The notes: generated by a model not told the origin, from the letters alone. A stretch of DNA of 54,017 nt from Stentor coeruleus (GCA_001970955.1 MPUH01000443.1:1-54017); one strand, 5' to 3'; positions 31,701 through 41,086 are shown, counted from the first letter of the stretch. Translations and numbers: made by a program.

Positions 31701-31954
31701 TGCAAACCGATACATCCACATCTAATTTTCCCCGACAAAATAGCTCTAGTATAAGCTTTGTTGCTCAGAATCCTTTTAGCTCTGGTCAAAACTCGTCTGC
31801 AGTAAACCCTAGGCCAAATATCTATGCGAGCAATTTTGGTACATCAAATACAGATATACGCGTTGAAACTAATAATATACCTTCTCAAGTCACTGGAACT
31901 TTTTCTATGGGTTCTGTTCCACGAAGTAATACTCGACCAAAACGTTTTCACTAA
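28760..31954 (+). CDS. Large NPF-repeat, low-complexity protein
   Basis: A 1064-residue protein from ATG 28760. The first 90 residues include a possible amphipathic helix (IFKKAYDFFKSKV). The rest is Asn/Ser/Pro-rich with some 25 NPF tripeptides in two repeat blocks: DNPFKPQ-type units at about 395-510, and a 15-residue unit (NPFSANPIPSSNPAS) repeated about six times near 810-900. NPF is the ligand of EH domains in endocytic adaptors such as Eps15, so an endocytic scaffold is one reading. Isolated FG dipeptides (YVFGSS), an amphipathic N-helix and a basic C-terminus also allow a nucleoporin. I cannot decide between them. Its start is 248 bp from that of the divergent GAR gene. Confidence 0.75.
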   Translation: MNKRFTSKILNPRQAEVRRQCGDSVEFAVSGDEGMNSIFKKAYDFFKSKVCGAISSAYNQIFPQAEMSVQYRKDDLIDTKLPPISEIVSVNLPAPRPLCFDSGTSVPTPGRFDFNNSEIDPDNNKKTIPPHDYMKDLPEFTEEDRVKANTPVWKKHSFQVPERFSKKNLPCDVQVKSNPIFEVPQMTSNSKNGEEIPMKSQKSEDFAQATKPVVQDLNSSSKNSLGGSSDKFRFEDKGSAEHKEKPVKENPNSTPILPGKNMRRNEPSNSKNNIFSSPSASQSGNAYLMTPEFKMPQGEKPKNIGFFVSENEKQNPHFESEGFVDNDDDEDDEDEIISKKSETENNAKAGSDKRGSTLGNANKGISFSDQKNEASNFSNPFASASNPIKLLENPFKNTEIAAKTTENPSKIQENPFKPADNPFKNPENTSKTFENSLKNQENTTKPLDNPFKPQDSSTKIPDNLFKPQDSLFKPQDNSLKPQDNSIKPQENPFKPTETFSKPQDTTFKLNNINPPPLQSGSPSSDNPQSKLPSSTDTSPNNPPKSSPQKPNPEINSLNTSSNSLSSNLISTDIPKETTTVNNPQSSNSLNFNNLVSNSSLDSTKNLNPFNANPIPQTSIKNLSEEEKLIKCQQEKIEEEQRKLAAQSSSTDTNVNNPFLSVSNVQQAKPSYVFGSSSSAPSAIPSSLTNALSNNAFAPQVNSGISNSNPFQPTPVTNIPYNPFNNQSSFSNTSNNISTGNFPSTNSNQNNPFPAIQGTQQNPFSTNPANQPYNFSSSTIPQNPYAPNPINQSNPFNNSSFVPSSNSTSNPFSANPIPSSNPASNPFSANPIPSSNPASNPFSTNSISSSNPASNPFSANSIPSSNPTSNLFSTNSIPSSNPASNPFSTNSIPSSNPFNAHSTYQSNPFTGNSAISNNSFVQNSLPFNSNPSNHNPYSNQPDQNLHDIPMNSNLPYENSFNSAFSSNNYNTSYQGQSSNSFMQTDTSTSNFPRQNSSSISFVAQNPFSSGQNSSAVNPRPNIYASNFGTSNTDIRVETNNIPSQVTGTFSMGSVPRSNTRPKRFH
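31181..31450 (+). repeat. 45-bp minisatellite in the NPF-repeat gene (about six units)
   Basis: A 45-bp unit encoding 15 residues with one NPF repeats in frame about six times; the first copies are nearly identical and later ones drift. Because the unit is a multiple of three, copy number can change without breaking the protein. Confidence 0.9.
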
Positions 31955-32603
31955 CTTATGGGAAAATAAGCTTAGGTTTTATAGTAACTATTATCCTAAT
32001 TTACTTTTTTTTAGCTTTGCAGTAGCCAAATATCCTGTAGATTTGCAATTAAAGCATTTCTTCTCAGTTTAGCAAGTCCCTAAACCGATGATTCTTGTCC
32101 TCCATAATAGCTTCTATATCATATTCTGTGGAAAATTCTGGATACCCTTCGACCATCTTCAGTTTCTTGCAATATGACCTAGAACGCATTATTTATGACA
32201 TAAATATGCTTCTCTAAATTCATTTTGCTAATTTCATAGTTTATGAAAATTATAACATAATCTTCAGTCATATCTCAATTTCTTGAAATATGACCTTCTT
32301 CACCGCATAAGATTAATAATATATATAGGAATTTAATTTTATTAAAAATTAGTCAATGATGTATTAATAAATACCCTATTATTAACAGTTATCTAATAAT
32401 TTAGAATGAAGAGTACGATTATGATAAATTTGTATTAAAATATCATAAGTGAAAATTTTATTAAATAATTATATAATCTTGTTTTTAGAAACTACATCCT
32501 TAATCACTTGTAACAATAATTTTAAACATAAGATACCTACTATCATTAATTTAATATTTAAACTTCTATTATCTATTTAATAGTTATACTAATTATTAGC
32601 TAT
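31955..32603. other. Intergenic between converging genes, with a zinc-knuckle relic
   Basis: Contains the minus-strand relic described at 31993-32310; nothing recognised in the remaining AT-rich part. Confidence 0.5.
31993..32310 (-). pseudogene. Decayed CCHC zinc-knuckle protein
   Basis: Minus-strand frames show three degenerate CCHC knuckles in order: CGEEGHISRN followed by TGA where the last Cys belongs, CVLGHIARN again followed by TGA, and KKCFNCKSTGYLATAK with the His and last Cys lost. Between the second and third, a frame reads EGYPEFSTEYDIEAIMED. Frameshifts separate the pieces. CCHC knuckles occur in CNBP-like RNA-binding proteins and in retroelement Gag proteins; the spacing by long linkers does not settle which. 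Confidence 0.55.
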
Positions 32604-33779
32604 CTATTGAGATCTAGGAGAGTCTTTATCCACATCTTGGACTCTTACTTCAGGGTTGTCTTTCAAAGTTTTTTTAATCGTCTCAAGTTTTTCCTTAATT
32701 TCTTTCATAGCTTTTTTATTCTTGAGTTTCGAATATATATCATAAGCCTTGCTAAAATAGTCATAAGCCTGTGAATATCTATTGAGTATCATCAATATTG
32801 TTCCAATAACTTTCAAATTCTTTGCATACTGCTGAGTAGCTTTACCATGCAAAGACCTATCGATTTCTTCCAGTTCAAGACATTCTTGTAATGCTTCCTC
32901 ATATTCTCCAGCTTTTAACAACAGCATACAAATATGCCTTTTGACTTTTGCAGTTTTCTTATTAATCTGCCCATGATTATACTCATAAACCTTTTCTGCG
33001 TTTCTCAATGCATCAAGAGCCTCTGGATAGTTTTGATTTTCCTGTAGCCATGAACCAAGTTTCTCAGCTGTCTCAGCAACAGCATCAGTTTGTATATCTA
33101 ATTCCATCATCAAATTCAATTTACGTTTTACAACATCCACACTATTTGCTACATCATTTTGCAGATGGTAAATCTCAGCCATTTCTGCATAGACTTCAAT
33201 CATAGCTTCATGTTTCATGCCAAAATGCGCTTCATAAAGCTCCCATACTGAAGTCATACAGTCAAGAGCTTTTGTGAAATCTTTTTGCTTTGAGTAAACT
33301 TTTGAAAGGGCTGTGAGGATTGGCGCATGACTTAAATTATCATCTCCAAGTAAGGCTTTGTTCATTTTCAAAGCTTTATCAAGTAGTCCTTGAGCATCTT
33401 CTACACCACCTGCTTCCATATAACACTTGCCAAGTAAAGTTAGAATATGAGTGTGGAATGGTTTAGCTTCTTGTACAGAATTAAATAGATTGCCATTGAG
33501 TTTTAATGCTGAAGTTAGATGGTCTAAAGCTTGCTCATAATATTCTTTATTTAAATAGCTTTCTCCCAAATTAGTGTGAGCTTGAACCAGGATGAAAGGA
33601 CTACGGTTGTGCACATTTACTAATACTTTGCATAGAGCCAGTTGATGGATTCGAACTTGTATTACTCCTTCCTTATCACCTATTTCTTCACGGTCTTTGA
33701 CATATTCGCTTAGCACACGGTTCTTGTCTTCAAGCTCCCCGCATATGCGATCTGCTATACTTAGTGGGTATTCTTCCAT
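32604..33779 (-). CDS. TPR protein, TTC23-like
   Basis: A 391-residue protein, ATG at 33779. Tetratricopeptide units run from about residue 45 to 350, for example AHTNLGESYLNKEYYEQAL and VIGTILMILNRYSQAYDYF, with the usual small/large residue pattern (W/L-G-Y-A-P-like positions) over 34 residues. The N-terminal part resembles TTC23, a ciliary TPR protein of the EvC zone, in its 'vr...la.c......H......A..nL...YL' opening. The family call is moderate; a generic TPR scaffold is the alternative. The C-terminus is a short charged tail. Confidence 0.75.
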   Translation of the reverse strand: MEEYPLSIADRICGELEDKNRVLSEYVKDREEIGDKEGVIQVRIHQLALCKVLVNVHNRSPFILVQAHTNLGESYLNKEYYEQALDHLTSALKLNGNLFNSVQEAKPFHTHILTLLGKCYMEAGGVEDAQGLLDKALKMNKALLGDDNLSHAPILTALSKVYSKQKDFTKALDCMTSVWELYEAHFGMKHEAMIEVYAEMAEIYHLQNDVANSVDVVKRKLNLMMELDIQTDAVAETAEKLGSWLQENQNYPEALDALRNAEKVYEYNHGQINKKTAKVKRHICMLLLKAGEYEEALQECLELEEIDRSLHGKATQQYAKNLKVIGTILMILNRYSQAYDYFSKAYDIYSKLKNKKAMKEIKEKLETIKKTLKDNPEVRVQDVDKDSPRSQ

Positions 33780-34540
33780 TTAATTTGAAAGATTTGGATT
33801 TAGGTGAATTTAATATTTGAGAGAGGATTTTGTGGAATAGTGAATATTGATGTTTAAAATTAGGTTTGAATAATTTACAGTTTTTTTTGAATAGTGATTT
33901 TTAATTAAGCTTGATTATTAGATAATATAGTTTAGCATGGGTTGCATGAAATTAAAATATTTGGAAGTTAAATTTCTTGATGATTATATGAATAAAAGTA
34001 TATTCGTGATANATTTTGTGGAATAGTGAATATTGATGTTTAAAATTAGGTTTGAATAATTTACAGTTTTTTTTGAGTAGTGATTTTTAATTAAGCTTGA
34101 TTATTAGATAATATAGTTTAGCATGTTGTATGAAATTAAAATATTTGGAAGTTAAATTTCTTGATGATTATATGAATAAAAGTATATTCGTGATGGTAAA
34201 ACTCTTAATTTACGAAATATTGCTATTTTTTTATTAATTCATTTACTTTCAAGTTGTTTTTGGGTACTGTCTTAATCATACTCCATTTCAAATTTTTAGT
34301 CCTAAAATCAATTATCAAATCAATAGTTAAGATATAATTCTCTACAGGCAGGTATTTGTAGTGACTGGAGGGTTGCCTTCATCCACATATTGTAGATGCT
34401 TAAAAATTCATGCATGATAAGGCTGAAAACTCATCTTCTCTAATAATCTCACAATTATATCATTTCATAAAATTAATAAAATATTTTGAAATTATTTTAA
34501 ATAAAGCTTTGATGATTTAAATCATAATTTTCTTCAATAA
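33780..34540. other. Divergent intergenic region with an N-split duplication
   Basis: Holds the promoters of the TPR gene and the KKPVEVEV-repeat gene. A duplication of about 183 bp occupies 33827-34194. No other feature recognised. Confidence 0.6.
33827..34194. repeat. Imperfect ~183-bp duplication split by one N
   Basis: Copies 33827-34010 and 34013-34194 flank N 34012. They differ by single-base changes and a 2-base length difference (gcatgggttgcatg versus gcatgttgtatg). Allelic contig ends left unmerged explain this best. Confidence 0.85.
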
Positions 34541-37276
34541 ATGGATTATAGAAAATCCCAGTGGACCGAAAGCATAAGTTCCCTTCTTCGTAAAACCGAA
34601 ATGAACTTAATAAGAATCCAAACTCCCTATCGTGAAGAAGTTCCAAGGGTCTACACACCAATGCCATACAATGGATCTTTTTATGAAAATCCTACAATTC
34701 AAGAACCTCCAAGACCTCCAACTGATTACAAAGACGATACTCTTCCAATCATCCAACAGGAAATCACAACAGTAAAAAGTTCACTCGAAAGACTTCTAAA
34801 TGAAAGATTAAAAGGCCAAAAAAAAGACCTTGATGATATAAACGAAAGACTTGCTACGCTTGAAATTAACAGTCAGGATATTAATCAATTCAAAGAAAAT
34901 ATACAGGCTAGTTTGTATAGCATAGAAAAAAAGTGCTTGTCTGAAGTTAAAAGAATTGAAAATTCTGGTAAAGGGTTCATAAGTCAAGAAGATTTAAGAT
35001 CGGCAACTGAATCAATAAGGACTGCAAATATGAACTCGATAAAGCAATTGGAAAAAGAAGTAGACCAGATAAGGTCAGGCGATATGAATGTTAAAGAGGA
35101 AGTATATCGAATTACAGAAGAAAAAGTTAGAGACATTTCCAAAAAATTTGTGAGTAACTTTGAGTTCAACAGTCTTAAAGACACAGTTCTAAAGCAAACC
35201 CAAGAGAATTTTCGTGAATTAGAGTTTAATTTAAATGAGAAACTTGATGATTTCCGCACAGAAAATAATCGCGAAGTTCTAACTTTTGAGCAAAAAGTTT
35301 TGGATTTAAGCAAAAAGTTCGACCAAAAGGAAGAAAACATTTACAAAAAAATCCGCGACTTAGAAACATCTTTAGAAAAGTCCACAAAAAAATCAGCTGA
35401 AGAGCGCAAAAAAATCGAACAAGAATTTGAGAAAATCAGCAACACAGAAGATATTGATGACCTTACAGCAAGGGTTAAAAGACTTGAAAGTCAGATGCAA
35501 AATATTCCTATGGAATTCCCAGAACCTGACCTTTCTCATCTTGTTCAAAAAAAAGAATTGATTTTATTAAACACTAAACTTCAGGAGCTTGAGGCTTATA
35601 AGAAGTCAGTAAATGAAAAAATTCTAAAATTAGAGAAAAAAATCGATGAAGTTGAAGAAAGAATTTTTGAAAGCTCAGATGAAATTGATGATGAATTAGT
35701 AGCTAAACAGGATGAAAATATTAACAAAAGTTCAGCAACTTTTGGGAAAAGTGAAAATACTGAAGGAACTTCTGCGCTAACGAAAATATTCATAAATGAT
35801 TTAGGTGATAGTGATAGTGAAAGTCATGGGTATACCTCTCCACATATATCCCCAATGAACCAACTTCCTATAAGCGCTTTAAAGTTTGATGAAAAAAAAG
35901 ATGATCAGAAATTTGACTTTAAACATAAGACTAATTTAAGAATCAATCAAGGCTTAGGGATGATAAATGAAGACCCAGCTGTTGAAAATAAGATTAAAGA
36001 AGAGGATAAATATAAAAACAAAAAACCTGCTGAGGAAGAGAAAAATTCAGAACCTGAAGGAAAAAAAGTTGAAGTTAAGCGTTTCCCTGTTGAATCAGTG
36101 AAAGTTGATACTAAAAAACCTTCAGAAGATTCTTTTAAGAATTTGAAAAATAAAGATTTGGAAGGAAGTGGAAAGATTAAAGACCTTCCTGGACAAAACA
36201 AGAAGGGTAATAAAAAATTGATTTCATCAGAGTCAGAAAGTTCAGAAAGCGAAGATATGTTTGGGTTGAAAAATGTTCGGAAAGTAGAAATACAAAAGCC
36301 GATAATAAGTACACAAAAAGCTTCAAATGCAATTTCGCTTGATGTTGAGAGTGTGTTTAAATCTCCAAAGCAACCTGAAATTATGAAAAAGCCAGTTGAG
36401 GTTGAAGTAGTTAAGAAGCCAGTTGAGATTGAAGTTATGAAAAAGCCAGTTGAGATTGAGGTTGTTAAAAAACCAGTTGAGATTGAAGTTATGAAAAAGC
36501 CAGTTGAGGTTGAAATTATGAAAAAGCCAGTTGAAGTTGAAGTTATGAAAAAACCAATTGAAGTTGTTAAAAAACCAGTTGAGGTTGAAGTTGTTAAAAA
36601 ACCAGTTGAGGTTGAAGTTGTTAAAAAACCAGTTGAGGTTGAAGTTATTAAAAAACCAGTTGAGGTTGAAGTTTCGAAAAAGCCAGTTGAAGTTGAAATT
36701 GCGAAAAAACCAGTTGAAGTTGAAGTTGCAAAAAAGCCAGTTATTAAAAAGCCAATGGAATTTGAAGTTGATTTGGATCTGGATTTGGATTTGGATTTTG
36801 GAGGACCAAAAAAGGTTGAAACTTCAAAAAAAATATTTGAAAGCAAGCCTACTCAAGAAAAACTTCAGGAAAAGCCTCAAGAGCCTGCAAAAGTTTTAAA
36901 CAAGCCTACTGATCTTGCACCGATTGGAGGGAAAATGTCTAAAGCCCAACCTGAACTAGCTCCAATAGGGGGGAAAATGGCTAAAAACCCTGAAATAAAA
37001 CCTAAAGGCCCTGAGATAAACAACCAACTAGCCAGTTTTATAAGTTCATTTACAGAAGACTTTATAACTGAGCACATTGAACTTGGCTGTGCCTGTGTGC
37101 AAGCTAAACCTAAGAAAAATTTGTTGAAAATAGGAAAAAACGAATTTTCAAACTTGAACAAGCCTCAAAATATTAAAAACATGATGATGTATGACACTCC
37201 TGAGAGCTCATCAAATGGTAATTACTCTAGAAGTGAGTCAAATGACAGCTTCGGCTTAGACGTAGATTTGCCTTAA
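34541..37276 (+). CDS. Coiled-coil protein with KKPVEVEV tandem repeats
   Basis: A 911-residue protein from ATG 34541. Residues about 70-390 are coiled coil. Residues about 430-610 are charged and disordered with Ser/Glu clusters (SSESESSESED). At about 615-735 a nine-residue unit (VEVEVVKKP and variants) repeats some 13 times, followed by an alternating Asp/Leu run and two LAPIGGKM units. The tail is Ser-rich. The alternating Val/Glu repeat has beta-strand character with regular lysine pairs, suggesting a fibrous or cross-bridging structural protein. No family recognised. A long minus-strand frame across the repeats is a by-product of the periodic sequence. Confidence 0.75.
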   Translation: MDYRKSQWTESISSLLRKTEMNLIRIQTPYREEVPRVYTPMPYNGSFYENPTIQEPPRPPTDYKDDTLPIIQQEITTVKSSLERLLNERLKGQKKDLDDINERLATLEINSQDINQFKENIQASLYSIEKKCLSEVKRIENSGKGFISQEDLRSATESIRTANMNSIKQLEKEVDQIRSGDMNVKEEVYRITEEKVRDISKKFVSNFEFNSLKDTVLKQTQENFRELEFNLNEKLDDFRTENNREVLTFEQKVLDLSKKFDQKEENIYKKIRDLETSLEKSTKKSAEERKKIEQEFEKISNTEDIDDLTARVKRLESQMQNIPMEFPEPDLSHLVQKKELILLNTKLQELEAYKKSVNEKILKLEKKIDEVEERIFESSDEIDDELVAKQDENINKSSATFGKSENTEGTSALTKIFINDLGDSDSESHGYTSPHISPMNQLPISALKFDEKKDDQKFDFKHKTNLRINQGLGMINEDPAVENKIKEEDKYKNKKPAEEEKNSEPEGKKVEVKRFPVESVKVDTKKPSEDSFKNLKNKDLEGSGKIKDLPGQNKKGNKKLISSESESSESEDMFGLKNVRKVEIQKPIISTQKASNAISLDVESVFKSPKQPEIMKKPVEVEVVKKPVEIEVMKKPVEIEVVKKPVEIEVMKKPVEVEIMKKPVEVEVMKKPIEVVKKPVEVEVVKKPVEVEVVKKPVEVEVIKKPVEVEVSKKPVEVEIAKKPVEVEVAKKPVIKKPMEFEVDLDLDLDLDFGGPKKVETSKKIFESKPTQEKLQEKPQEPAKVLNKPTDLAPIGGKMSKAQPELAPIGGKMAKNPEIKPKGPEINNQLASFISSFTEDFITEHIELGCACVQAKPKKNLLKIGKNEFSNLNKPQNIKNMMMYDTPESSSNGNYSRSESNDSFGLDVDLP
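36385..36750 (+). repeat. 27-bp minisatellite encoding the KKPVEVEV units
   Basis: About 13 copies of a 27-bp unit, with one shortened copy (PIEVVKK). Third positions and a few Val/Ile/Met positions vary while the KKPVE core is constant, so the repeat is under protein-level selection or is recently homogenised. Confidence 0.9.
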
Positions 37277-37393
37277 ATACTATTTCAATAAGCTTTTAAC
37301 TAGCAAATATTTTTTATCATAGCATTCCTATTAAAAACTTATCTTCTATAAAAACAACTTAAAAATCCTGATTAATTAAAAGATAAAATCTTA

Positions 37394-39349
37394 TTAATTG
37401 TCCTTTTTGCTAAGTTTTAAATTAACCATTGTTGGAATCCGTGAGTTCCCATATGAAGTTGGAGAAATCAAATTTGTTGGGCTAAGGCTACTGACCCTAA
37501 TTTCACTTTCTTCATGTCTATTTTTCTTTTTATGACTGCTGATAATTATATGAGTGTCCATTTTCTTATTTAAGTAATCTTTTTCTTTCTGATTCATTCT
37601 AGATTTAAGTATAGCAATCTTATTATCTTTATCTTTCAAAGCAATTTGAGAACTTTCTAAATCTCTTTGTAATTTATCTAAAGTTCTAAGCATTGAGTTT
37701 TTATCTGATCTTTCCTTCTCAAGCAAAGTAAGGGTTCTTTCAATTTCTTTAGTGACAATATTTTTCCTAATAATAAACCCTAAATCTACAGCTTTGACCC
37801 TAGACCCAAGTGCTAAAGTGCATAAAGTTTCATTTAAACTATCCATCGAAGGGCTGCAATTCATGATCATATTGACGATACTTTCTGAGCCACCAAGAGT
37901 AGATTGTAATACCTGTGTGAGCATTGAATTCCTATAAGGAATATGCTTTTGTCTATTTTCCAAAGCTGAAATCACATCTTGCAGTGCTGATAAGGACTTA
38001 TTTATCAATAAAGCTTCTTTCAAAGTATCCCCAACAACCTGACTTTTACCTATTCTCTCACTTCCAGCCAAGTCGACGAATTGTACTTTTCCGATCCCAG
38101 CAGGACCAGATATTGTAAACCAGACAATTGCATGACTACGAGAAGACTTTTCATTACATTCAGTGAATTTAGTTGTCCTACGGCTTATAGCTTTTTGCAC
38201 TAAGTCCCAACTTGTTGTCCTCCAATCTTCAGACAGTTTAACTTCAGCTTTAGCTAAAGTGTCTTTTAAATTCTTACTGTATCCTTCATCAGTTAGTAGA
38301 TCTTTAATTTGTTCATTATAAATCTCAATACATTGTAACGATACATCATAGTCTTCTGTTAAAATCTCTTCTAGTTTATTTAATGATAATGATATCATTG
38401 CGTTCATTGTATAAGTTTTACCTGAACCAGTCTGCCCATATGCCATTACACAAGCATTACCCCCAATTGCTAATCTTTGTATTGAATCTTCGATTTCTTT
38501 GAATATATTCTCAGTGGATGTTCCTGGGATAAATACTTTTTCAAAGTCAAAAGATTTTGGTTCTTTATTTTTTTCTTTGAATTGAATTGAGTTCGCTTCA
38601 ATTGAGAGAACTTGTTCATCCCATATTTCTGATTGTGTTGGAGGTCGGAAGATAACAAGAACTTTAACACTTTCTTTAGATGAGTTTTCGTCAAAAGAAG
38701 CTTTCCTGGAGACATTTCTTGATGTGTTTCTTGATGGGTTTTTAGATCTTGTAAAGGCTCCTGCAGGGATTGTAATTGAGTGTTCTATTGTGTGCTTTAA
38801 AGAAGGAGTTGGGGAATGGTGTCTGTGTCTATCATCTGAAGGAGAACTTATTTCAATTGAATAAAGCTCTTCTTTTAATTCTTTAAAGTGATCTTTTAAT
38901 CTTTGTATTTCAACTATTTTATTCTGGCTAATTTCATCAAGTTCTTCCTTATATAAGATTGCGTTCTCTTCAGCTTGATAAAGTCTTTCTTCTAAAGTTA
39001 ATTTCGAATATTCTAAAACTTTTGCAGAGTTCTCCCATTGGTTGTTTAGTTGTTCCAGCTCCTGCATTTGCTTCTCATAATTTTTAATTTTTTTTTTCAT
39101 TGCCTCTTGCTCGTTTTGGAGTCGAGAGATTTCGCATTCGTTTTTAAAATATTTTTCTTTTATAGTTTCGATTGCCTGATCAGTTTCTCGAGATTTCAAT
39201 AAAAGCTCTTCTAATTTGATTTCTTTGTCTGCGAGTTCTTTTTCTAGATCTATTTCGGATTCTCTGCATGATAGTTGGAATTCTTCAAACTCTTGTTGAA
39301 GTCTAGCTAATATAGTGAGGTTTTCGTTAATCTCTTCACTAGCAGACAT
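37394..39349 (-). CDS. Kinesin-14-like motor protein
   Basis: A 651-residue protein, ATG at 39349. Residues 1-168 are coiled-coil stalk, 170-227 a Ser/Arg linker (RNTSRNVSRKAS) with likely phosphosites, and 228-525 the motor. The motor has P-loop GQTGSGKT (305-312), switch I NEKSSRSH (399-406) and switch II DLAGSER (426-432), all intact. A stalk in front of the motor is the kinesin-14 arrangement, implying minus-end movement, though about 125 residues of coiled tail follow the motor and the start of the motor (VKVLVIFRP) is less typical than 'IRVFCRvRP'. The role could be spindle or cortical microtubule organisation. Confidence 0.88.
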   Translation of the reverse strand: MSASEEINENLTILARLQQEFEEFQLSCRESEIDLEKELADKEIKLEELLLKSRETDQAIETIKEKYFKNECEISRLQNEQEAMKKKIKNYEKQMQELEQLNNQWENSAKVLEYSKLTLEERLYQAEENAILYKEELDEISQNKIVEIQRLKDHFKELKEELYSIEISSPSDDRHRHHSPTPSLKHTIEHSITIPAGAFTRSKNPSRNTSRNVSRKASFDENSSKESVKVLVIFRPPTQSEIWDEQVLSIEANSIQFKEKNKEPKSFDFEKVFIPGTSTENIFKEIEDSIQRLAIGGNACVMAYGQTGSGKTYTMNAMISLSLNKLEEILTEDYDVSLQCIEIYNEQIKDLLTDEGYSKNLKDTLAKAEVKLSEDWRTTSWDLVQKAISRRTTKFTECNEKSSRSHAIVWFTISGPAGIGKVQFVDLAGSERIGKSQVVGDTLKEALLINKSLSALQDVISALENRQKHIPYRNSMLTQVLQSTLGGSESIVNMIMNCSPSMDSLNETLCTLALGSRVKAVDLGFIIRKNIVTKEIERTLTLLEKERSDKNSMLRTLDKLQRDLESSQIALKDKDNKIAILKSRMNQKEKDYLNKKMDTHIIISSHKKKNRHEESEIRVSSLSPTNLISPTSYGNSRIPTMVNLKLSKKDN

Positions 39350-40192
39350 TATTTATTATGATAGCCAGCTTTTCATTTATTGCAGCTGCTAGAAAAAATG
39401 TTAAAATGGTGGTGAAGAAAATCTTCTCCTTAAGAGCCAAAAAGGGTAAGAAGTTTAAGAGAACTAACAAAGGATAACCACTTTTGGTAAAAGTACTGAT
39501 AATGCCTTAGAATATCACATCTGTGGACCTCTGATTTCTAATTATTAGTGTATCCTAATAGCTCAATAGTAAGGAATTTTATTTCGGAAGCAGTTTAAAC
39601 CCTACAAGATTTAGTGGGCCGATGAGTATAAATCAAAATGGCAAATTACCATTAATAAATAATCATCAAGCTATTAATAGGAGCTTGTTTAGAGGTAATA
39701 CTATCTTCGAAAGTCAGCATATCTTACAAATCACAGAGTCGTATGGCGCAATATTTAGTGACTAAGCTCTAAAAATATTATTTTAGTTAGATTAGCTTAA
39801 GCATATTGATTTTTGCAAGAGTTGATTAAACGTTTGTGGGATAAATCAAGTTGAATATTTTATTAAAATAATAATTTGGCTATATTTTTATAAAAATCTT
39901 CTCTGATAAACAAAAATATAAATAGAAATAGAAAATTCTCTTAAGCAATATCTCAATATATCATTAATATAAACTTTAAAGCTATCAAAAATAAAAAACT
40001 ATCTTATTGAATAATCAAAATATAGCCATAAAATTCCTAAATTAGTCACAATTGTTATAAAAATTCAAATCATCATATTGATTAATCACTAACTATAAAT
40101 CTTAAAATAGAAATGCATATAAAATAACAATTATAATATAGAAATAACAATCATATTTAATACTCAGCATAATCAGCTAAGTTTTACTAACT
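39350..40192. other. Intergenic with short open fragments
   Basis: A 39-codon basic ORF runs 39358-39477 (many Lys/Arg), starting 8 bp from the divergent kinesin start. A second open segment of about 58 codons around 39570-39765 includes an ATG and ends in TAA. They may be pieces of one decayed gene. From 39765 to the carbonic anhydrase end nothing is recognised. Confidence 0.35.
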
Positions 40193-41086
40193 CTAATGCA
40201 TGCAGTCTTGATCATCAAAGTGCAAAACAGGCCTATTATATAATGGTTGAACATCTCTATTATTGCCCTTTCCCTCAGCGAAGCCTTTGTTTTCAGACCA
40301 TCTGGATGTGAAGAATTTAAGTTGCTTCTCGTCCATCTCAAGAGGTTTAGTCATAAGAAACCAAAGAACATTTTCTGAGCAAGGGGGAGTTGTCAATGAT
40401 CCATGATAAAAATAGAATTGAGGCTCTTTTTCTAATAAAGACCCTATGTCAATTTCAACTGGCTTTTCTAGTGAGTCTATAGAAAGTTGGATGAAAGGAT
40501 TGAATTTTCCTGTGTTTTTAAAGAGAATCCCTAGAACTGCATTTACAGTTCCTTTTTTTAAATCTTTATGAACTAGATGAAGTTCTAAGTCATAGCTTTG
40601 CGAGTCAACCACATGTTCAGATGGGGCATGAAAGTGAAATTGGACCGAATCAAAAATCCTTGGGGTCTTTTCTCTTGGAGGAAAAACGTGCATTTGCCCA
40701 TAATCACCATGAAGTATATAAACTCTCTTTGTAAACCTGCCTCTCGTTGTAATTGGCGAGTAATGCAAGTCTAAAGGGTAATATTTTTCTATAAAACACT
40801 GAGAAGCCGGGTAACTGTCTTCAGAGTTGATTTTAACTGGTGATTGTGTTGGGCCAAACGGGCACAAGTCGCTCCAGTCAGTGCCCTTTTTTGTATAATC
40901 CCACTTGTTTTCAGCCATAAACTCTACAGATGGGCCCTGCAAGCTACTTATCGACTCCAGCAATCTAGAAACTCTTTCCATATCAGCAACATCTTTAAAG
41001 TACTTAGAGGACAAGATTGCCGCAGACTTATAAATTTTCGTCATTCTAGAAGGGAACCTCTTAAGAACCGCAAGTGACAAAGCCAT
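40193..41086 (-). CDS. Alpha-type carbonic anhydrase
   Basis: A 297-residue protein, ATG at 41086. The alpha-CA core is complete: WDYTKKGTDW and QSPVKI near the start, zinc ligands H151 and H153 in QFHFHAPSEH and H170 in ELHLVH, then HGSLTTPPCSE and a late N/R/Q segment (NNRDVQPLYNRPV). It interconverts CO2 and bicarbonate. The first 30 residues are basic and hydroxylated without acidic residues (LKRFPSRMTKIYKSAAILSSKYF-like), which suggests mitochondrial targeting rather than the secretory signal usual for this class. That localisation is inference. Confidence 0.92.
   Translation of the reverse strand: MALSLAVLKRFPSRMTKIYKSAAILSSKYFKDVADMERVSRLLESISSLQGPSVEFMAENKWDYTKKGTDWSDLCPFGPTQSPVKINSEDSYPASQCFIEKYYPLDLHYSPITTRGRFTKRVYILHGDYGQMHVFPPREKTPRIFDSVQFHFHAPSEHVVDSQSYDLELHLVHKDLKKGTVNAVLGILFKNTGKFNPFIQLSIDSLEKPVEIDIGSLLEKEPQFYFYHGSLTTPPCSENVLWFLMTKPLEMDEKQLKFFTSRWSENKGFAEGKGNNRDVQPLYNRPVLHFDDQDCMH

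Noticed and set aside
35947..36846. A 299-codon open frame on the minus strand opposite the KKPVEVEV gene
   Set aside because: It reads as repeated TSTGF units that only mirror the 27-bp repeat of the plus strand, and lacks independent coding features. The plus frame is longer and starts properly.
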